64,000 nt of DNA from CABZJG01 sp902512685 (GCA_051201605.1 CP179201.1:186001-250000); one strand, 5' to 3'. Counted from the stretch's first letter, positions 35,305 to 45,157 are shown. Numbers and translations: made by a program. Notes: generated by a model not told the origin, from the sequence alone.

Positions 35305-35342
35305 CTGCTGGGCCCTCGACGCAAGCGTCGAGGGCCCAGTAG
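35305..35342 (+). repeat. Long GC hairpin between binding protein and permease genes
   Basis: CTGCTGGGCCCTCGACGC pairs with GCGTCGAGGGCCCAGTAG (one mismatch, AA loop), 12 bp after the binding-protein stop. No U run follows. Such intercistronic hairpins typically protect the upstream mRNA and limit read-through, giving more binding protein than permease. Confidence 0.8.
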
Positions 35343-35428
35343 AAACCTTTCCTGATGCTCGGCAATTCTAAGTGCCCCATAGAATGGGGGTATTTTGACT
35401 TACCCGGTAGCCAACGATGGGAGACAGG

Positions 35429-36352
35429 ATGGCCTTAATTGATGCCGGACGAACGGGTTCGGGGGCTAAGCGCCCTGTTCGTTTGTTCAAGAATATGACA
35501 GCCAAGATTGCAGCGCTGCCAATGATCGCAACGGCATTGGTCGTTTTCGTTGGCTGCACTCTTTGGACAATTTATCACTCTTTCACACGCTCACGGCTTC
35601 TGCCAGCCCCCGAAAAATGGGTTGGGCTGAAAAACTATGATCGCCTTTGGGGCGAAAATCGCTGGTTAATTTCAATTGAAAATCTGGCAATTTATGGTGC
35701 GTGTTCTTTAGTGCTGTCTTTGGTCATCGGATTTGTCCTTGCGGCTCTTCTTGACCGCAAGATCCGGTTTGAAAACACAATCCGAACCATCATTCTTTAT
35801 CCTTTCGCGCTTTCTTTTGTTGTTACTGGATTGGTTTGGCAATGGCTGTTGAACCCAAGTCTTGGTCTGCAAAATGTTGTTCGTGAATGGGGGTGGACAA
35901 CGTTCACTTTCGATCCACTCAATAATGCTGAGATTGTTATCTTTGGCATCCTGATTGCAGGCGTATGGCAGGGTTCAGGTTTTGTTATGGTATTGATGCT
36001 TGCCGGAATGCGGGGCATCGATGAAGACGTTTGGAAAGCCAGCCGCGTCGAAGGAATTCCGGCTTGGAAGACTTATCTTTTCATAGTCATTCCAATGATG
36101 CGACCTGTTTTTGTAACGGCATTGGTGATCATTTCAGCCGGTATTATCAAAGTCTATGATTTGGTCGTCGCCCAAACCAGCGGCGGGCCCGGCATCGCTT
36201 CGCAGGTTCCGGCATTATATGTGATTGACAAGATGTTTGGGTCACAAAACCTAGGCCTTGGTTTTGCGGCCTCAACAATGATGCTTCTGAGCGTCCTCGT
36301 GGTGCTTATCCCATGGGCCTACCTCGAATTTGGAGGTAAGAAAAATGACTGA
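35429..36352 (+). CDS. CUT1 sugar ABC transporter permease (MalF type)
   Basis: A 307-residue membrane permease with six helices (first about residues 27-50). The EAA loop is visible as DEDVWKASRVEGIPAWKTYLFIVIPMMRP. The ATG at 35429 has GGGAG five bases upstream; the in-frame ATG at 35417 has none. It overlaps the next permease gene by eight bases. Confidence 0.92.
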   Translation: MALIDAGRTGSGAKRPVRLFKNMTAKIAALPMIATALVVFVGCTLWTIYHSFTRSRLLPAPEKWVGLKNYDRLWGENRWLISIENLAIYGACSLVLSLVIGFVLAALLDRKIRFENTIRTIILYPFALSFVVTGLVWQWLLNPSLGLQNVVREWGWTTFTFDPLNNAEIVIFGILIAGVWQGSGFVMVLMLAGMRGIDEDVWKASRVEGIPAWKTYLFIVIPMMRPVFVTALVIISAGIIKVYDLVVAQTSGGPGIASQVPALYVIDKMFGSQNLGLGFAASTMMLLSVLVVLIPWAYLEFGGKKND

Positions 36353-37304
36353 TGCGTCTGTAAGCACACTCAAAGGTCCGTCAGGTCCAAAACCTAGAAG
36401 AGTTTTCTCTTCGACTAACATCATGATCTACGGCACCCTGCTGGTTGTCTGTTTGTACTACCTTCTGCCGCTCTATGTGATGATTGTGACATCACTAAAA
36501 GGCATGCCCGAAATTCGGATGGGCAATATCTTTAGCCCACCTGTTGAAGTTACCTATGAGCCATGGGTTAAGGCCTGGGCTGAAGCGTGCACCGGCATTA
36601 ACTGTGACGGTCTAAGCCGCGGGTTTTGGAATTCTGTTTGGATACTTGTACCGTCGGTTTTTCTTTCCATCGCAATTGCTTCGGTAAATGGGTATGCGCT
36701 TGCAAATTGGAAATTCAAAGGATCAGAGGTGTTTTTTACCATTCTGATTTTTGGGGCCTTCATCCCCTATCAGGTCATGATTTATCCAATAGTGATCTTG
36801 TTGCGTGAAAGCGGCGATGGAATTACCAACATAATTCGTCTGTTTGATAGTGATGCAAGCAAATTTCGGCTCATGGGGTCTGTCTGGGGTTTGGTGATCG
36901 TACACACCATTTTCGGCATGCCAATCCTAACGCTTTTGTTTCGGAACTATTTCACGTCCGTTCCCGAAGAACTTTTCAAGGCGGCCCGTGTCGACGGCGC
37001 AGGGTTCTGGGGCATTTACTTTCAGATCATGCTGCCCATGTCTCTGCCAATTTTCGTGGTTGCCATGATTTTGCAGGTTACAGGGATCTGGAATGATTTC
37101 TTGTTTGGCGTGATCTATACCAAACCAGATACCTATCCGATGACTGTGCAACTCAATAACATCGTGAATTCCGTCCAAGGCGTAAAGGAATACAACGTGA
37201 ATATGGCGGCGACCCTTTTGACTGGGCTCGTTCCCCTCGTGATCTACTTCGCTTCTGGAAAACTCTTCGTCCGCGGCATCGCTGCCGGTGCTGTGAAAGG
37301 CTAA
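36345..37304 (+). CDS. CUT1 sugar ABC transporter permease (MalG type)
   Basis: A 319-residue six-helix permease with an N-terminal cytoplasmic tail, helix 1 at about residues 24-45, and the EAA loop PEELFKAARVDGAGFWGIYFQIMLPMSLP. A Cys-containing periplasmic loop (ACTGINCDGLSRGFW) lies between helices 1 and 2. The ATG at 36345 has GGAGG eight bases upstream, whereas a TTG at 36330 lacks one. The ATPase gene follows after 5 bp. Confidence 0.93.
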   Translation: MTDASVSTLKGPSGPKPRRVFSSTNIMIYGTLLVVCLYYLLPLYVMIVTSLKGMPEIRMGNIFSPPVEVTYEPWVKAWAEACTGINCDGLSRGFWNSVWILVPSVFLSIAIASVNGYALANWKFKGSEVFFTILIFGAFIPYQVMIYPIVILLRESGDGITNIIRLFDSDASKFRLMGSVWGLVIVHTIFGMPILTLLFRNYFTSVPEELFKAARVDGAGFWGIYFQIMLPMSLPIFVVAMILQVTGIWNDFLFGVIYTKPDTYPMTVQLNNIVNSVQGVKEYNVNMAATLLTGLVPLVIYFASGKLFVRGIAAGAVKG

Positions 37305-37309
37305 TAAAC

Positions 37310-38389
37310 ATGGCAAATTCAGTTGAAATCAAAAATCTCGACCTTAGTTTTGGCTCTGTTGAAGTTCTCAAAGACCTAAACCTCGACATCACAGAGGGCG
37401 AGTTCCTTGTTTTGCTTGGGTCTTCGGGCTGTGGAAAATCCACCTTGCTAAACTGCATTGCGGGTTTGTTGGAAGTTACGGCTGGACAGCTTTTCATCAA
37501 AGGCAAAAACGTCACTTGGGCCGAACCATCGGATCGCGGCATCGGGATGGTGTTCCAATCCTATGCGCTATATCCGCAGATGACAGTTAAGGGGAACTTG
37601 TCCTTTGGTCTAAAGAACGCCAAGGTCCCGAAGGCTGAGATTGAAGAGCGCGTGGCACGAGCTGCTGAAATCCTTCAAATTGAGCCGCTCTTGAGCCGCA
37701 AGCCTAGCGCCCTGTCTGGTGGCCAGCGCCAGCGTGTTGCGATTGGCCGCGCCTTGGTTCGGGATGTTGAAGTGTTTTTGTTTGACGAGCCGCTTTCCAA
37801 TCTGGATGCTAAGCTGCGCGTGGACCTGAGGGTCGAAATTAAGCGGCTTCACCAGCAACTCAAAAACACCATGATCTATGTGACGCATGACCAGATCGAG
37901 GCCATGACACTCGCAGATCGTATTGCGATCATGCGGGACGGTAAAATCATGCAATTGGGAAGCCCTGCAGAGATTTATGATTTTCCGATGAATAAGTATG
38001 TTGCTGACTTCATTGGTTCGCCGTCAATGAATTTCAGCCAAGGTGAAATCAAAGATAACTGCTTTACTGTTGGAGATCACAAAATACCACTGAAGAATTA
38101 TTCTGCAAAAACAAAGCTGAATGAAGGTCAAAGTGTTTGGATTGGCATACGCCCGGAACATGTTGTGGTGAGCGAAGCTGTCGAAAAAGCAGACTACAAA
38201 TCCACAGTCACAGCGGATATTGTTGAACCAATGGGCGCAGATACTTTGGTTTGGACCGAATTTGCAGGCCAGCCTTTCAGAATTCGTCTAGATGGCAAGT
38301 TTCCAATCGCAAGTGGTCAAGAGCTGCCTATAGGGATCAACGCGTCCACAGTCTCTTTGTTTGATCTAAAGTCCGAAGAGAGGCTTTAG
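37310..38389 (+). CDS. Sugar ABC transporter ATPase (UgpC/MsmK type)
   Basis: A 359-residue ATPase. Walker A is LGSSGCGKSTLLNC (about residues 37-50), the signature ALSGGQRQRVAIGRALVRD, Walker B VFLFDEPLSNLDA and H-loop VTHDQIEAMTLADR. The C-terminal TOBE/OB region (from about residue 240, WIGIRPEHVVV) matches CUT1 systems. Its stop overlaps the GTG start of the GH2 gene by one base. Confidence 0.94.
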   Translation: MANSVEIKNLDLSFGSVEVLKDLNLDITEGEFLVLLGSSGCGKSTLLNCIAGLLEVTAGQLFIKGKNVTWAEPSDRGIGMVFQSYALYPQMTVKGNLSFGLKNAKVPKAEIEERVARAAEILQIEPLLSRKPSALSGGQRQRVAIGRALVRDVEVFLFDEPLSNLDAKLRVDLRVEIKRLHQQLKNTMIYVTHDQIEAMTLADRIAIMRDGKIMQLGSPAEIYDFPMNKYVADFIGSPSMNFSQGEIKDNCFTVGDHKIPLKNYSAKTKLNEGQSVWIGIRPEHVVVSEAVEKADYKSTVTADIVEPMGADTLVWTEFAGQPFRIRLDGKFPIASGQELPIGINASTVSLFDLKSEERL

Positions 38390-40800
38390 TGCAAAATGCG
38401 GCCAAAGTTCATAACCTTCATGGGGCGTGGTGCCTTGCCGATGAGCAGGGCGAATACAGCATTCCTTTTGATCTACCGGGCGATGGCATAAGCGCGCTTT
38501 ACAGTGCAGGTAAGATTTCAGACCCCTATTTTGGGCGCAATGAGTATGATATAAGATGGATTTGCCAGCGCAAATGGACGGCATCTCGCGACTTTACATG
38601 TGATGACATAAATCAGGTTCTGGTGGTTTCGATGCTGGATACGGTTGCGGATATTTTTCTGAACGGCCAACTGGTTCTACATTCAGAAAACATGTTTAGA
38701 AGCCACCGGATAGATGTGTCGAATGCACTGCGATCAGGGCGTAACACGATAGATTTGGTGTTCCATTCAAGCCCAAAGCGTGCCAGCCAATTGCAGAGCG
38801 AGCATCCGTTTCCTTTGCCCTATGCTGTGAATAACAATGCAATTGCTGACGGCAATATGATCCGGAAAATGCAATGTGATTTTGGTTGGGACTGGAATAT
38901 TGCTCTGGCACCTTTTGGCCTATACGGTGATCTCTATCTAGAACCAAAGTCCGAGGCGCGGCTTACGCGGTTGGACATTCAACAAACCCATCAAAAGGGT
39001 CAGGTTCAGGTTGTTGTTACAGGCTTTATTGATGGCACAGACAGTGGTTGGCAAATTGATCTAGATGGTCAAAGCCAATCAGGATCAAGTTCTGACAAAG
39101 AATTTCAGGCTGTCTTTGACATCGAAAACCCAAGTTTGTGGTGGCCTGCTGGTATGGGCAATCAGGCGCTTTACAAGATGCGCATTAAGGTTGCTGATCG
39201 TGTTGAAGTTCGCAAAATAGGGCTGCGCGATGCCGAACTGATGACCGAAAATGACACTACAGGCACCGGCTTTACATTTCGGATCAATGGCAAAGACGTT
39301 TTTGCCAAAGGCGCCAATTGGATACCTGCTGATGCACTTGCAGGGCGGATAACACCGCAAAAAACCCGTGCGCTTCTTCAATCTGCGGTCGATGCCAATA
39401 TGAATATGATCCGCGTTTGGGGCGGCGGGCGTTATGAGCCCGATTGGTTTTATGATATTTGCGACGAGTTAGGATTGATGGTGTGGCAAGATTTCATGTT
39501 TGCCTGCAATATCTACCCCGCGGATGATCGGTTTCTAAACGAAGTAAAAGCAGAAGTTCATCAGGCCGTTGCCCGTCTTGGGCATCACCCATCGATTGTT
39601 TTATGGTGCGGAGATAACGAATTGATCGGCGCGCTCAACTGGTTTGATGAAACCCGCAATAACCGTGATCGCTATCTTGTCAATTATGATCGGCTTAACC
39701 GCACCATCGAAACCGCGCTGAAAGAAACCGCCCCTTGGGCAAATTGGTGGCCGTCATCGCCCAGCCCGGGAATTTTGGATTTTGGCGATGCCTGGCACAA
39801 CGACAGCGCGGGCGACATGCATTTTTGGTCGGTTTGGCATGAGGGCAGAGACTTTGACCACTACCGTGATGTTAGCCCAAGATTTTGCTCTGAATTTGGG
39901 TTCCAATCTTACCCGTCTATGGATGTCATCCGAAAATTTGCTGACCCAAAGGACTGGAATATCGCGGCTCCGGTGTTTGAAAGTCATCAGAAAAATGCCG
40001 GTGGCAATGCCCGGATTGCAGAAACAATGTTTCGCTATTTCCGGTTTCCAACAAATTTTGAAAACTTTGTGTATCTTAGTCAGGTTCAGCAAGCCTTAGC
40101 GATTAAAACCGCGGTAGATCATTGGCGCAGTCTAAAACCGCATTGCATGGGAACGCTGTATTGGCAGCTGAACGATACATGGCCTGTCTGCTCTTGGTCG
40201 TCATTGGATTACGGTGGCGGGTGGAAATTACTGCATCACGCGGCAAAGCGGTTTTACAAGCCGGTCTCTGTTTCTGTGGTTCCCAAAGGCAATGAATTTC
40301 AATGTGTTGCAATCAATGATGGGATGGAAAACATAGATCTTGACCTGACAGTAGAGGCCATAAATCCAAAAGGCGGAATGAGAAAATTAGGTCAGACTAC
40401 ATCAAGCGTTTCCCACGTTGAAAACCACAATCTTATGAGCATAGCGCAATCGGATATAGCGGCAGAGGAAATGTTATATTTGTCTTGGAACGCCCCCGAT
40501 CAAACTCAGGGTTCCGGCAGCGATGTCTTTGCACCGCGTCCTTATAAATCATATGATCTGATCCATCCTGATTTAACCTGTGAAGTTGATCATACTGGCG
40601 GAATATATAAGCTTACATTGCGCTCAAAAGCCCCGGCACATTTTGTATCGATTGAGCCTTCCTTTCCAGGGCGCTTGTCTGACAATGGTATGACCGTACT
40701 GCCAGATTGGCCGCAGATTATAACCTTCATCCCTGAAAGTGCCAAGGATAATACAGAATTTGTCCTGCGCGACTTATATTCTGCAACCTATGGAACGTGA
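38389..40800 (+). CDS. GH2 beta-mannosidase
   Basis: Exo-beta-mannosidase of glycoside hydrolase family 2 (803 residues, no signal peptide, so cytoplasmic). The N-terminal sugar-binding jellyroll includes the QCDFGWDWNIALAPFG signature. The catalytic TIM barrel has acid/base E411 in WCGDNELIGALNW and nucleophile E502 in FCSEFGFQSYP. GTLYWQLNDTWPVCSWSSLDY is also characteristic of MANBA-type enzymes. It uses a GTG start directly coupled to the ATPase gene. It would release mannose from imported beta-mannosides. Confidence 0.93.
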   Translation: MQNAAKVHNLHGAWCLADEQGEYSIPFDLPGDGISALYSAGKISDPYFGRNEYDIRWICQRKWTASRDFTCDDINQVLVVSMLDTVADIFLNGQLVLHSENMFRSHRIDVSNALRSGRNTIDLVFHSSPKRASQLQSEHPFPLPYAVNNNAIADGNMIRKMQCDFGWDWNIALAPFGLYGDLYLEPKSEARLTRLDIQQTHQKGQVQVVVTGFIDGTDSGWQIDLDGQSQSGSSSDKEFQAVFDIENPSLWWPAGMGNQALYKMRIKVADRVEVRKIGLRDAELMTENDTTGTGFTFRINGKDVFAKGANWIPADALAGRITPQKTRALLQSAVDANMNMIRVWGGGRYEPDWFYDICDELGLMVWQDFMFACNIYPADDRFLNEVKAEVHQAVARLGHHPSIVLWCGDNELIGALNWFDETRNNRDRYLVNYDRLNRTIETALKETAPWANWWPSSPSPGILDFGDAWHNDSAGDMHFWSVWHEGRDFDHYRDVSPRFCSEFGFQSYPSMDVIRKFADPKDWNIAAPVFESHQKNAGGNARIAETMFRYFRFPTNFENFVYLSQVQQALAIKTAVDHWRSLKPHCMGTLYWQLNDTWPVCSWSSLDYGGGWKLLHHAAKRFYKPVSVSVVPKGNEFQCVAINDGMENIDLDLTVEAINPKGGMRKLGQTTSSVSHVENHNLMSIAQSDIAAEEMLYLSWNAPDQTQGSGSDVFAPRPYKSYDLIHPDLTCEVDHTGGIYKLTLRSKAPAHFVSIEPSFPGRLSDNGMTVLPDWPQIITFIPESAKDNTEFVLRDLYSATYGT

Positions 40801-41501
40801 TGATGGACCGATCAGAGATTAACGAAATTATCTTGGAAAGTGATGCCTTCATCCGGTCGTTTGGCTATCAAATGCCGCCCTTTGCCTATTGGACACCCGC
40901 CACGCTTCAAGAGCGGGTTCAAACCGTTAGCGCTATGATCCGTGACCATGCGCTTGGCTGGGATATTACCGACTATGGCAAGGGCAGTTTTCGTGATCTT
41001 GGGCTCTTTCTATTCACGGTGCGCAATGGAAGCCGCAATAATGTCGAATGCGGCAAAGGAATGCTGTACGCGGAAAAAATCATGATTTCGCACGAACAGC
41101 AGATTAGTCCGATGCACCGGCACAATCTCAAGACCGAAGATATTATCAACAAAGGTGGCGCCGTGTTGGTCCTTGAGCTGTTCAAAGCCTCACCCACTGG
41201 TGACATTGACCAAGACGCCGAAGTGACCGTTCGAACCGATGGATCCGAGCGCAAGCTGCCGGCCGGGGCGCATTTAAAGCTGAAGCCGGGTGAAAGTGTG
41301 ACCTTGGAACCCGATTGCTGGCACGCCTTTTGGGGCCAAGGCGGTTCGGTGCTTATTGGTGAAGTTTCCAACGTCAATGATGACCGCACAGATAATATTT
41401 TCCGCGATCCCATTGGGCGGTTTTCAAACATTAATGAAAATACAGAGCCCAACCACCTTTTGGTATCGGACTACGACACTTGGTTGAAAGGACCTAAATA
41501 A
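40800..41501 (+). CDS. D-lyxose/D-mannose isomerase family cupin
   Basis: A 233-residue cupin sugar isomerase that interconverts D-lyxose/D-xylulose and D-mannose/D-fructose. The metal site is visible in SPMHRHNLKTEDIINKGG (His-x-His, Glu) and the distal His in EPDCWHAFWGQGG. The start is the ATG at 40800, overlapping the GH2 stop (TGATG); GTG at 40797 and ATG at 40803 are alternatives. After beta-mannosidase it would convert mannose to fructose, a catabolic entry without mannose kinase. Confidence 0.88.
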   Translation: MMDRSEINEIILESDAFIRSFGYQMPPFAYWTPATLQERVQTVSAMIRDHALGWDITDYGKGSFRDLGLFLFTVRNGSRNNVECGKGMLYAEKIMISHEQQISPMHRHNLKTEDIINKGGAVLVLELFKASPTGDIDQDAEVTVRTDGSERKLPAGAHLKLKPGESVTLEPDCWHAFWGQGGSVLIGEVSNVNDDRTDNIFRDPIGRFSNINENTEPNHLLVSDYDTWLKGPK

Positions 41502-42247
41502 TGACTGATTTATCATACCAGCTATATTCCTCTCGGAATTTCGGTCCGCTTGAAGCGACATTAGAAATGGTCGCCAAATGCGGATATACGCAGGTTGAGG
41601 CTTATGGTGGATTGTACGAGGATTTAGACCGGCTTGAAAAAGCACTGGCTGCGAATGGTCTGCGCATGCCTACAGGTCACTTTGACCTGACCTTGGTTGA
41701 AAAAACACCGAACAAAGCAATTGAAATTGCGAAACGTCTGGGGATGACTGCCGTCATCGTACCGTTTTTGAACCCAGATGATCGCCCCGCTGATGCCAAG
41801 GGTTGGACAAAGTTCGCAGACCGCCTTTCTGAAGCTGGAAAACCCATTTTAGATGCAGGTTTAACCTTTGGCTGGCACAATCATGACTTCGAGTTCAATA
41901 CCCTAGAGGGTGATGAAAAACCATTGGACCTTATTCTACAATCGGAAAATGGCGTTTCACTTGAACTGGATTTGGCCTGGGTGGCAGTTGGAGGCGAAAG
42001 CCCGGCAGAGTGGGTTAAAAAATACGCCAGTAAATTGGTATCCGTGCATATAAAGGACATTGCCCCCCAGGGCGAATGTGTCTCTGAGGACGGCTGGGCA
42101 GATGTTGGCCATGGAACCATGAACTGGTCTGAAATAATGGACGCAGTGCGTGAAACAAAGTGCAGCTATTTTGTAATGGAACATGACAATCCAAGCGATG
42201 ATGTGCGCTTTGCACAGCGATCCATTGCTGCAGCAAGTAAATTTTGA
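41501..42247 (+). CDS. Sugar phosphate isomerase/epimerase (TIM barrel)
   Basis: A 248-residue AP-endonuclease-family-2 TIM-barrel protein. Metal-site residues appear in GWHNHDFEF, LELDLAWVAVGGE, VSVHIKDIAP and FVMEHDNPSDD. The family includes inosose dehydratases, 3-keto sugar isomerases/hydrolases and tagatose epimerases. Pairing with the following Gfo/Idh/MocA gene suggests action on a keto-sugar made by that enzyme (inference). It overlaps the preceding stop by one base. Confidence 0.87.
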   Translation: MTDLSYQLYSSRNFGPLEATLEMVAKCGYTQVEAYGGLYEDLDRLEKALAANGLRMPTGHFDLTLVEKTPNKAIEIAKRLGMTAVIVPFLNPDDRPADAKGWTKFADRLSEAGKPILDAGLTFGWHNHDFEFNTLEGDEKPLDLILQSENGVSLELDLAWVAVGGESPAEWVKKYASKLVSVHIKDIAPQGECVSEDGWADVGHGTMNWSEIMDAVRETKCSYFVMEHDNPSDDVRFAQRSIAAASKF

Positions 42248-42258
42248 AAGGCAGATTC

Positions 42259-43395
42259 ATGTCAAAGCTCGGTATTGGAATTATAGGCTGCGGAAATATC
42301 TCGTCGGCGTATTTGACATTGGCGCCTTTGTTTAAAGGCATCGAAGTGCGGGCAGTTGCCGATATCAATCCATCAGCCGCGCAGGAAAAAGCAGATGAGT
42401 TTAATGTGCGGGCGCAAAGCGTCGAAGACCTGCTTGGCGCGGATGATATAGATATCGTGGTCAATTTAACTATACCTGCAGCGCATTTTTCGACCACTCG
42501 GATAATTCTTCAGGCGGGCAAACATGCCTATTCTGAAAAGCCCTTGGTTCTGAGTTTGCAAGAGGGCAAAGAACTTGCGGCGCTTGCAGCTGAAAACGGG
42601 CTGCGGGTTGGGTCCGCGCCGGATACCTTTCTGGGCGGTGCGCATCAGCAGGCGCGCGCATTGATTGATCAAGGCGCTTTGGGCGACATTGTTGGTGGCA
42701 CGGCCCATGTCATGAGCCACGGGATGGAGCATTGGCATCCAAATCCTGATTTCTTTTTCTTGCCTGGAGCCGGTCCAATGCTGGATATCGGGCCCTATTA
42801 CGTGACAAATTTGATCCAGTTGATCGGACCTGTGAAACGGGTTGCCGCCTTGACAAGCGCGGCAAGTGCGACCCGAACAATCACCTCTGAGCCCCGTAGC
42901 GGGGAAACAATACCGGTCAAAACCCCCACTAATATCCACGCCTTGCTTGAATTTGAACAAGGCGCCACAATAACCCTATCAACAAGTTGGGATGTCTGGG
43001 CGCACCGGCACGAAAACATGGAATTATATGGCACTGAAGGATCACTTTATGTGCCCGATCCTAACTTTTTCGGTGGCGATGTGGACCTTATCGGAAAAGA
43101 TGGTGATGTTTTGGAAAAACCTGTTTTCGAGCATCCGTTTTCTGTCCCAAATAAGGACCAGTTAGATGGTAAAATGGCCAATTACCGAGCCGCAGGACTT
43201 GCCGATATGGCGCAAGCCATTGCCCAAAACCGGCCGCACCGATGTTCAATGGAAATGGCAGTTCATGCTGTTGACGTGATGACATCGGTATTGAAATCGG
43301 GCGAGCAAAAAGAGTTTATCACCGTCAATACCACGTGCGAGCGGCCAGCCGCCCTTTCACCACAGGATGCGGCGAATTTGTTAGTCGAGGGATGA
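42259..43395 (+). CDS. Gfo/Idh/MocA-family sugar oxidoreductase
   Basis: A 378-residue NAD(P)-dependent dehydrogenase with IGIIGCGNISSAYL at the N-terminus, YSEKPLVLSLQEGKELA near residue 92 (catalytic Lys of the EKP motif) and GPMLDIGPYYVTNLIQLIGP near 175. The ATG at 42259 with GAAAGG upstream is preferred over TTG at 42244. It is a different subfamily from the 30653-31780 copy on the other arm. A role in oxidising a glycoside C3 or the free sugar is possible. Confidence 0.88.
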   Translation: MSKLGIGIIGCGNISSAYLTLAPLFKGIEVRAVADINPSAAQEKADEFNVRAQSVEDLLGADDIDIVVNLTIPAAHFSTTRIILQAGKHAYSEKPLVLSLQEGKELAALAAENGLRVGSAPDTFLGGAHQQARALIDQGALGDIVGGTAHVMSHGMEHWHPNPDFFFLPGAGPMLDIGPYYVTNLIQLIGPVKRVAALTSAASATRTITSEPRSGETIPVKTPTNIHALLEFEQGATITLSTSWDVWAHRHENMELYGTEGSLYVPDPNFFGGDVDLIGKDGDVLEKPVFEHPFSVPNKDQLDGKMANYRAAGLADMAQAIAQNRPHRCSMEMAVHAVDVMTSVLKSGEQKEFITVNTTCERPAALSPQDAANLLVEG

Positions 43396-43405
43396 AAGGG
43401 CACTG

Positions 43406-45031
43406 ATGATAAGCAATCCGATCCTTCCCGGATTTAATGCTGACCCGTCGATTTGTCGGGTTGGCGCGGATTACTTCATCGCCACCTCCACCTTTGAATG
43501 GTATCCGGGTGTGCAAATTCACCACTCAACGGATTTGATCAATTGGAAATTGGTCTCTAGACCTCTGAAGCGCGCCGCGCAGTTAGACATGCGTGGAAAT
43601 CCTGATAGCTGCGGGACTTGGGCGCCGTGTCTTTCTTATTCGGATGGAAAATTCTGGCTGGTTTACACAGATGTAAAGCGTCTTGATGGCGCTTTTAAGG
43701 ATAGCCATAACTATATTGTGACTTGCGCCGATATTGACGGTGACTGGTCAGATCCCACTTATGTAAATTCATCCGGATTTGACCCTTCGCTGTTTCATGA
43801 TCGTGGTGGCCAGAAGTGGTTTTTAAACATGCAATGGAACCACAGGGGTGATGGGACCGGCGGGAACCCTGCACATGCTAGCTTTGATGGTATCCTATTG
43901 CAAAGATGGTCGGAATCCGGCGGCCTTACGGGGCCTGTTCATAATATTTTTGCAGGCTCGCCCCTTGGATTGGTGGAGGCGCCGCATTTGTTTTGGCGGG
44001 ATGGGTATTACTATCTGACCACCGCAGAGGGCGGCACCGGGTATGATCATGCGGTCACAATGGCCCGTTCAAAAGACATCACCGGGCCTTACGAATTGCA
44101 TCCAAATGCGCATCTGATCTGCCATTCTGATGCCCCCGACCTTCCCATTCAAAGAACCGGTCACGGGCAGTATGTTGAAACGCCGGATGGTGAACTTTAC
44201 CATACATTTCTTATGGGTAGACCGATTTCCGATGCCAATGGGAAAGGCCGGTTTTGCCCTATGGGCCGCGAAACTGGGATTGAGAAATGCATCTGGAAAG
44301 ACGGCTGGCTTTATCTCGAACAGGGCGGCGATGTGGCGCGCGAAACTGTGCCGCCGCCGAAAGCTGCCCAAACCGCAAAACGCGATGTCGGTATTGCGTC
44401 AGTATCGCATCGTTTTCGCGCAGGTCTGCCGGATGAGTTTCAATGGCTGCGCACGCCGCAGCCTGAGCGGATTTTTCGCACGGGTCCTGATGGGCTCACG
44501 TTGATCGGGCGCGAAAGCATTGGCAGCTGGTTCGAGCAGGCACTGGTGGCCCGCCGCCAGACCGATTTTTGCTACCGGGTCGAAACCACGCTGGCGGCGT
44601 TTGATCCCGATACCTACCAGCAGGCGGCCGGGCTAACCACTTATTATAACCGGCATAAATTCCACGCGCTTGTGGTGAGCTATGAGGCGGGCATTGGTCG
44701 GATTTTAAGCCTAATGTCGTGTAACGGGGATTACCCTGAAGGTGCGCTTGAGCTGCCGCTCGCTCAGCCGTTGCCTTTGGTCGATGGTCCGGTTGAGCTG
44801 TGCGTTGATGTGGATCATGCTGAACAGCAATTTTACTATCGCCAAGGCGGCGATTGGATTGCCGCCGGCCCACCGCGCGATGCTTCCTTGATTTCGGATG
44901 AAGCCGGGCGCGGTGAGCACGCTTCATTTACTGGCGCTTTTGTTGGGATGCTGGCCTTTGATACGACAGGGCAAGGCCGCAGCGCACGGTTTGAGCGTTT
45001 TGCATACCATGCATCAAATAAAGGAGAGTAA
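43406..45031 (+). CDS. GH43-family glycosidase (beta-xylosidase type)
   Basis: A 541-residue glycoside hydrolase with a five-bladed propeller and a C-terminal beta-sandwich (GH43 C2 domain from about residue 330, FRAGLPDEFQWLRTP). The catalytic base is D13 in NPILPGFNADPS, the second Asp lies in SSGFDPSLFHD and the acid in GLVEAPHLFWRDGYYYL. Beta-xylosidase or alpha-arabinofuranosidase are the known activities for this architecture. There is no signal peptide, so it acts on imported oligosaccharides. Bases 44387-44408 are repeated exactly near regA. Confidence 0.9.
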   Translation: MISNPILPGFNADPSICRVGADYFIATSTFEWYPGVQIHHSTDLINWKLVSRPLKRAAQLDMRGNPDSCGTWAPCLSYSDGKFWLVYTDVKRLDGAFKDSHNYIVTCADIDGDWSDPTYVNSSGFDPSLFHDRGGQKWFLNMQWNHRGDGTGGNPAHASFDGILLQRWSESGGLTGPVHNIFAGSPLGLVEAPHLFWRDGYYYLTTAEGGTGYDHAVTMARSKDITGPYELHPNAHLICHSDAPDLPIQRTGHGQYVETPDGELYHTFLMGRPISDANGKGRFCPMGRETGIEKCIWKDGWLYLEQGGDVARETVPPPKAAQTAKRDVGIASVSHRFRAGLPDEFQWLRTPQPERIFRTGPDGLTLIGRESIGSWFEQALVARRQTDFCYRVETTLAAFDPDTYQQAAGLTTYYNRHKFHALVVSYEAGIGRILSLMSCNGDYPEGALELPLAQPLPLVDGPVELCVDVDHAEQQFYYRQGGDWIAAGPPRDASLISDEAGRGEHASFTGAFVGMLAFDTTGQGRSARFERFAYHASNKGE

Positions 45032-45157
45032 CGGTTATATTTGGAAATTTGCGACCCCAAAACTTCAACCTTTTCGGGCAGAAATGGTTCAATATCACTT
45101 GATTTGAGCCTGCCGCGCGAACAGCACTATGGATAATATTACGAAAGGAGCTTATAC

